A DNA stretch of 36,492 bases, taken from contig VFZH01000024.1 of assembly GCA_016871255.1 (NCBI GenBank), forward strand, positions 1-36,492. The letters are read 5' to 3'. Below, piece after piece: positions 34,246 to 36,492 of this stretch (the stretch's first letter is position 1; each line of letters begins with the position of its first letter). The notes under the pieces are model-generated. The model saw only the letters and a list, made by a program, of their open reading frames with translations, did not search any database and was not told the origin of the DNA. This DNA comes from Acidimicrobiia bacterium. GTDB taxonomy: Bacteria; Acidobacteriota; Vicinamibacteria; Vicinamibacterales; UBA2999. The translations under genes were made by a program, and so were the position numbers.

Positions 34246-34932
34246 TCAGGCGCGGAGGCAGGTCACGAGCGACCACATCCCCAGCACGTTGACCTTTTCG
34301 ATCGAGACGGGCTGGAGGTCCGCCTGGGCGAGGAACCCGGGCAGGTCGAGGTCGCTCTTGAAGCCGATGTGCACGGTGAGCGGTGAGATGGCGCGCTCGG
34401 CCCGGGACAGTACGGGGTTGGGGCTCCGGAAGTGGTTCAGGATGACGATGCGGCCGCCCTTCCGGCAGACGCGGCGCATCTCGCGCGCCACCTGCACAGG
34501 ATCCGGCACGACGCTGACCAGGTAGGGCGCGTAGACGATGTCGAACGTCTCGTCCGCGAAGGTGAGGCTGGAGGCGTCCATCTCCATCAGCCGCACGTGC
34601 TGCAGCCCCTCGCGGGCCACGCGCTCGCGCGCCTTGTCGAGCATCGACCTGGACAGGTCGATGCCGGTCACGTGGCAGTGCCTGGGGTACAGCGAGGCGT
34701 TGATTCCCGTGCCCACGCCCACCTCGAGAATGCGGTCGCCCGGCTGGATGCGCATGTGCTCGAGCGCCGACAGGCGGCCCGGGTGCAGCGTGGGACCGAA
34801 GACGATGTCGTAGACCTTGGAGAGCTTGCCGTAGACGCGCTCGACGAAGTGGGTCTCGACGGCCGCAACCGACAGGGCCCGCGTGGCCACATCGCCGCCG
34901 TACTCGTTGTCCTCTCGCTCGAACAGCGCCAT
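34246..34932 (-). CDS. Class I SAM-dependent methyltransferase, PmtA-like
   Basis: 228 residues from the ATG at 34932, preceded by GGGAGAGG; a longer upstream frame contains the GCTGC hairpin and is rejected. SAM motif I ILEVGVGTG is at about 68-76, GIDLSRSMLDKARER is motif post-I, DIVYAPYLVSVVPDP is motif II, and GRIVILNHF is motif III. The start VERVYGKLSKVYDIVFGPTLHPGR resembles the soluble phosphatidylethanolamine N-methyltransferase PmtA. Methylation of a phospholipid head group is likely; a quinone or other lipid substrate cannot be excluded. Confidence 0.85.
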   Translation of the reverse strand: MALFEREDNEYGGDVATRALSVAAVETHFVERVYGKLSKVYDIVFGPTLHPGRLSALEHMRIQPGDRILEVGVGTGINASLYPRHCHVTGIDLSRSMLDKARERVAREGLQHVRLMEMDASSLTFADETFDIVYAPYLVSVVPDPVQVAREMRRVCRKGGRIVILNHFRSPNPVLSRAERAISPLTVHIGFKSDLDLPGFLAQADLQPVSIEKVNVLGMWSLVTCLRA

Positions 34933-34986
34933 GAACGGCCTCTCCCTTGTCCACCGAAGCCGCCGTGGGCCGCGACGGGTGGCTGT

Positions 34987-35017
34987 CCGCCGAAGCTGCC
35001 GCGAGCAGCTGAGGCGG
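34987..35017. repeat. Bipartite inverted repeat CCGCC..GCTGC / GCAGC..GGCGG
   Basis: CCGCC (34987-34991) pairs with GGCGG (35013-35017), and GCTGC (34995-34999) with GCAGC (35005-35009), around a CGCGA loop. This gives a two-step stem in the 225-base gap between the PmtA-like start and the stop of the bifunctional MTHFR. The rest of that gap shows nothing I can identify. Confidence 0.55.
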
Positions 35018-35157
35018 GCCGATCGAACTCGAGGTACGCCCGGCTGCCGGGTCACGTGCGCGGTCGGCGCGGCGGACCCCCAGCGGATAGCGTTCGACTA
35101 TAGCCGTTCACGCCCGGGAGAAACAAGGAAAATGGGCGGAATCGGGCCCGGCGTCGG

Positions 35158-36492
35158 CTACGCGGGGCCGATCAGGTCGAGTACGGCCAGGGCCGCCGCG
35201 CTGCTCGATGAAGGCGTGGACAGGTGCAGACCCTGGACGAGCCCGCGGACGCCGCGCCCCACCTCCGCGGCGATCAGCACGCCCTCACGAGCCGCCGCAT
35301 CACCGTCGCCGGCACGCCGCATCCGATCCAGCACGGCAGGGGGCACCTGCACGCCGGGCACTTCGTTGGCCATGAACTCGGCGTTCAGCACGCTCTCGAA
35401 CGGCCAGACCCCGGCCAGAATCGGCACACCGAACGCCTCGACCGCCTTCATGAACCGCTCCACCGTCCCGACGTCGAACACGGGCTTGGTGATGGCGAAC
35501 TCGGCGCCCGCTTCCACCTTCCAGGCGAACCGCTTCAGCTCGGCATCGACGTCATCGGCGCCGGGGTTCACCAGCACACCCACGTGGAACGCCGTGGGCC
35601 CGCCGATCGGCTGGCCACCGATGTCGTGGCCGTGGTTCAGGCGCGACACGACGTGCGTCAACCCGATCGAATCGACGTCGAACACGGCCGTGGCGTCCGG
35701 GAAATCGCCGACGCTGGCCGGATCGCCTGTGACCAGCAGGACGTTCCGCATGCCCATGGCGTGGGCGCCCAGCAGGTCCGACTGCATGCCGAGCAGGTTG
35801 CGATCGCGACAGGAGTACTGCAGGACCGTCTCGATCCCCGCGCGTTGCTGCAGGAGCACCGCGGCGGCCAGCGCGCTCATCCGGCTCCCGCGCACGCCGT
35901 CCGGCACCGACACGACGTCGACACCGCGCCCCTTGAACATCCGCGCGTCGGCCACGACCTCGTCCGCGTGCGATCCTCGCGGCGGCAGGAGCGAGACGGC
36001 CAGCGCGAACCGGCCGGAGGCCAGCGTCCGCGCCAGCACGGACTTCTCGGCGCGCGGCACGGCGGGCGTCTCGCCGGCCGGCGGCCGGTGCCCGTCGGGT
36101 TCCGCTGCGGCAACCGTCACTCCCGGACGACGGGCCTCCACCGCGCGGACACCGGCCTTGATCTGGCGGATGTGCTCCGGCGTGGTGCCACAGCACCCGC
36201 CCACCAGCCGCACGCCCTGACCGACGAAGCGGCGCGCGTACGAGGCCAGGTACTCAGGCGACGACAGGTAGATGTTCCGCCCCTCGATATCCCGCGGCCG
36301 GCCGGCGTTCGGCTGGGCCGACAACCGGGCGCGCGTGGCTGCCGCCAGCCGCTCGACCGTCTCCAGCATCGGGGCCGGACCTACGCTGCAGTTCACGCCG
36401 ATCACCGCCGCGCCGCGACGCTCCAGCTCCGGCGCGAACTGCTCCGGCGGCGTCCCGTCCAGCGTGTTGCCGTCGTCTTCGGTGGTCATCCG
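35158..36492 (-). CDS. Bifunctional homocysteine S-methyltransferase / methylenetetrahydrofolate reductase (5' end outside window)
   Basis: About 444 residues are visible and the frame stays open to the right edge; the apparent start at MTTEDDGNTLDG is internal. The homocysteine-methyltransferase part shows the zinc cysteines in GVNCSVGP and GGCCGTTPEH. After a Pro/Ala-rich linker (about 130-150), the MetF-like TIM barrel runs to the end: LLPPRGSHADEV, VSVPDGVRGSRMS, YSCRDRNLLGMQSDLLGAHAMG, LLVTGDPASVGDFP, FAITKPVFDV and AGVWPF. The protein makes methionine and links it to one-carbon supply. The fused layout is known from YitJ-type proteins. Confidence 0.92.
   Translation of the reverse strand, partial: RMTTEDDGNTLDGTPPEQFAPELERRGAAVIGVNCSVGPAPMLETVERLAAATRARLSAQPNAGRPRDIEGRNIYLSSPEYLASYARRFVGQGVRLVGGCCGTTPEHIRQIKAGVRAVEARRPGVTVAAAEPDGHRPPAGETPAVPRAEKSVLARTLASGRFALAVSLLPPRGSHADEVVADARMFKGRGVDVVSVPDGVRGSRMSALAAAVLLQQRAGIETVLQYSCRDRNLLGMQSDLLGAHAMGMRNVLLVTGDPASVGDFPDATAVFDVDSIGLTHVVSRLNHGHDIGGQPIGGPTAFHVGVLVNPGADDVDAELKRFAWKVEAGAEFAITKPVFDVGTVERFMKAVEAFGVPILAGVWPFESVLNAEFMANEVPGVQVPPAVLDRMRRAGDGDAAAREGVLIAAEVGRGVRGLVQGLHLSTPSSSSAAALAVLDLIGPA

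Overview
The window is GC-rich, densely coding DNA that looks like an Acidobacteriota chromosome, probably a Vicinamibacteria-type lineage. That placement is an inference. It rests on the Oar-like TonB-dependent receptor with a glycine-rich stretch at the left edge, the DUF3891 protein, the CAATCNN heptamer repeats, the GGCC-type interspersed hairpins and the very high GC content with long antisense open frames. I see no rRNA, tRNA, prophage, transposase or CRISPR array.

Layout. 1-2743: the 3' part of a TonB-dependent outer-membrane receptor and a DUF3891 protein. 2763-5480: heptamer repeats, a PhoB/PhoR-like two-component pair, a first copy of an inverted-repeat element and a SnoaL-like protein. 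5485-9836: a 9-mer repeat tract, a chromate transporter, a secreted glycerophosphodiester phosphodiesterase, a second copy of the element and GlgC. 9852-11462: a phosphate-type porin behind an array of Pho-box-like repeats, then a decayed response-regulator gene. 11541-19931: a phosphate and polyphosphate block, with CHAD, SixA and lipid kinase on the minus strand, divergent from Ppx, PstS, PstC, PstA, PstB and PhoU on the plus strand. 19986-22949: YacG, citrate synthase, an M28/glutaminyl-cyclase-like lipoprotein and a CoA-binding protein. 22999-29406: a seven-gene minus-strand run of ketosynthase, FAD reductase, VapB, VapC, ICMT-like methyltransferase, TPR-metallopeptidase and zinc-ribbon protein. 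29466-36492: a second membrane methyltransferase, a two-zinc-knuckle protein, Lon, a GT-B-like protein, a PmtA-like methyltransferase and a bifunctional homocysteine methyltransferase/MTHFR cut by the right edge.

The central theme is phosphate. Sensor/regulator genes, organophosphate hydrolysis, an outer-membrane channel, the high-affinity Pst importer, PhoU and polyphosphate turnover lie within about 17 kb. The porin and pstS share an array of TAAC-like cores repeated every 11 bp, and in both the last core starts exactly 14 bp before a candidate -10 just ahead of the start codon. I read this as the Pho box of this lineage.

Other points of interest are a roughly 150-160 bp two-copy inverted-repeat element with conserved internal hairpins, -10-like hexamers 6-9 nt before several start codons (suggesting leaderless mRNAs), and a VapBC module locked by 4-base overlaps into a lipid-type biosynthetic operon.
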